A stretch of DNA of 5,688 bases from Oscillospiraceae bacterium (lineage in GTDB: Bacteria; Bacillota; Clostridia; Oscillospirales; Oscillospiraceae). The position numbers were made by a program, and so were the translations under genes. The notes beneath the pieces are model-generated. The model saw nothing but the letters and a program-made list of their open reading frames with translations. It had not been told where the DNA came from and ran no database searches. Below are positions 5,685 to 5,688 of this stretch, piece after piece. The stretch is from the NCBI GenBank assembly GCA_017420125.1, contig JAFOJR010000024.1:1-5688 (forward strand), in the 5' to 3' direction. Each line of letters starts with the position of its first letter. Position 1 is the first letter of the stretch.

Positions 5685-5688
5685 AATA

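Noticed and set aside
5651..5688. Possible plus-strand gene start (ATG at 5651, reading MEQVEIAKKSQK to the edge).
   Set aside because: It lacks a convincing ribosome site, unlike every other gene here. Several frames on both strands are open across this short stretch, so coding cannot be supported.

Overview
The window looks like chromosomal DNA of an anaerobic Gram-positive bacterium (Bacillota, class Clostridia; an Oscillospiraceae-type gut anaerobe is my guess). The reasons are a single-chain pyruvate:ferredoxin oxidoreductase (the anaerobic route to acetyl-CoA), a secreted SH3b–NlpC/P60 wall hydrolase, strong AGGAGG-type ribosome binding sites, coding DNA of moderate GC, and AT-rich intergenic DNA with clear sigma-A-type promoters. 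The genus is inference; no rRNA or other marker gene is present.

Layout. Positions 1-100 (minus) hold the first 33 codons of a YifB/ComM-family AAA+ Mg-chelatase-like gene that runs off the left edge, apparently starting at TTG. Positions 101-360 are a divergent intergenic region with a good promoter for yifB (TTGAAA-17-TATGAT on the minus strand) and a weaker candidate for the gene to the right. Positions 361-3918 (plus) encode a complete 1185-residue PFOR (nifJ) with all TPP, active-site and twelve cluster-ligand residues in place. Positions 3919-4126 hold two back-to-back intrinsic terminators, one for each of the converging transcripts. Positions 4127-5429 (minus) form a probable two-gene operon: a 102-residue basic protein of unknown function, then, after a 34-nt gap, a 319-residue exported SH3b-SH3b-NlpC/P60 peptidoglycan hydrolase. 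For both genes the longest open frame over-extends the protein; Shine-Dalgarno sequences place the real starts at 5429 and 5086. The operon has a strong promoter (TTGACA-18-TGT-TACAAT) at 5494-5523. Positions 5530-5688 contain no supportable gene, but carry a consensus extended -10 pointing right, AT-rich palindromes, a CodY-like box and an 11-bp tandem repeat.

The most interesting signal is in the wall-hydrolase operon promoter. An exact match to the WalR (YycF) consensus TGTWAH-N5-TGTWAH lies directly over the -10 element and start site, and a second near-perfect palindrome lies about two helical turns downstream. WalRK is the known controller of NlpC/P60-type wall hydrolases in Bacillota, so the site and the gene fit each other. 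I see no mobile element, CRISPR array, tRNA or rRNA, and no clear sign of a wholly new multi-gene system. The least understood component is the 102-residue protein co-transcribed with the hydrolase.
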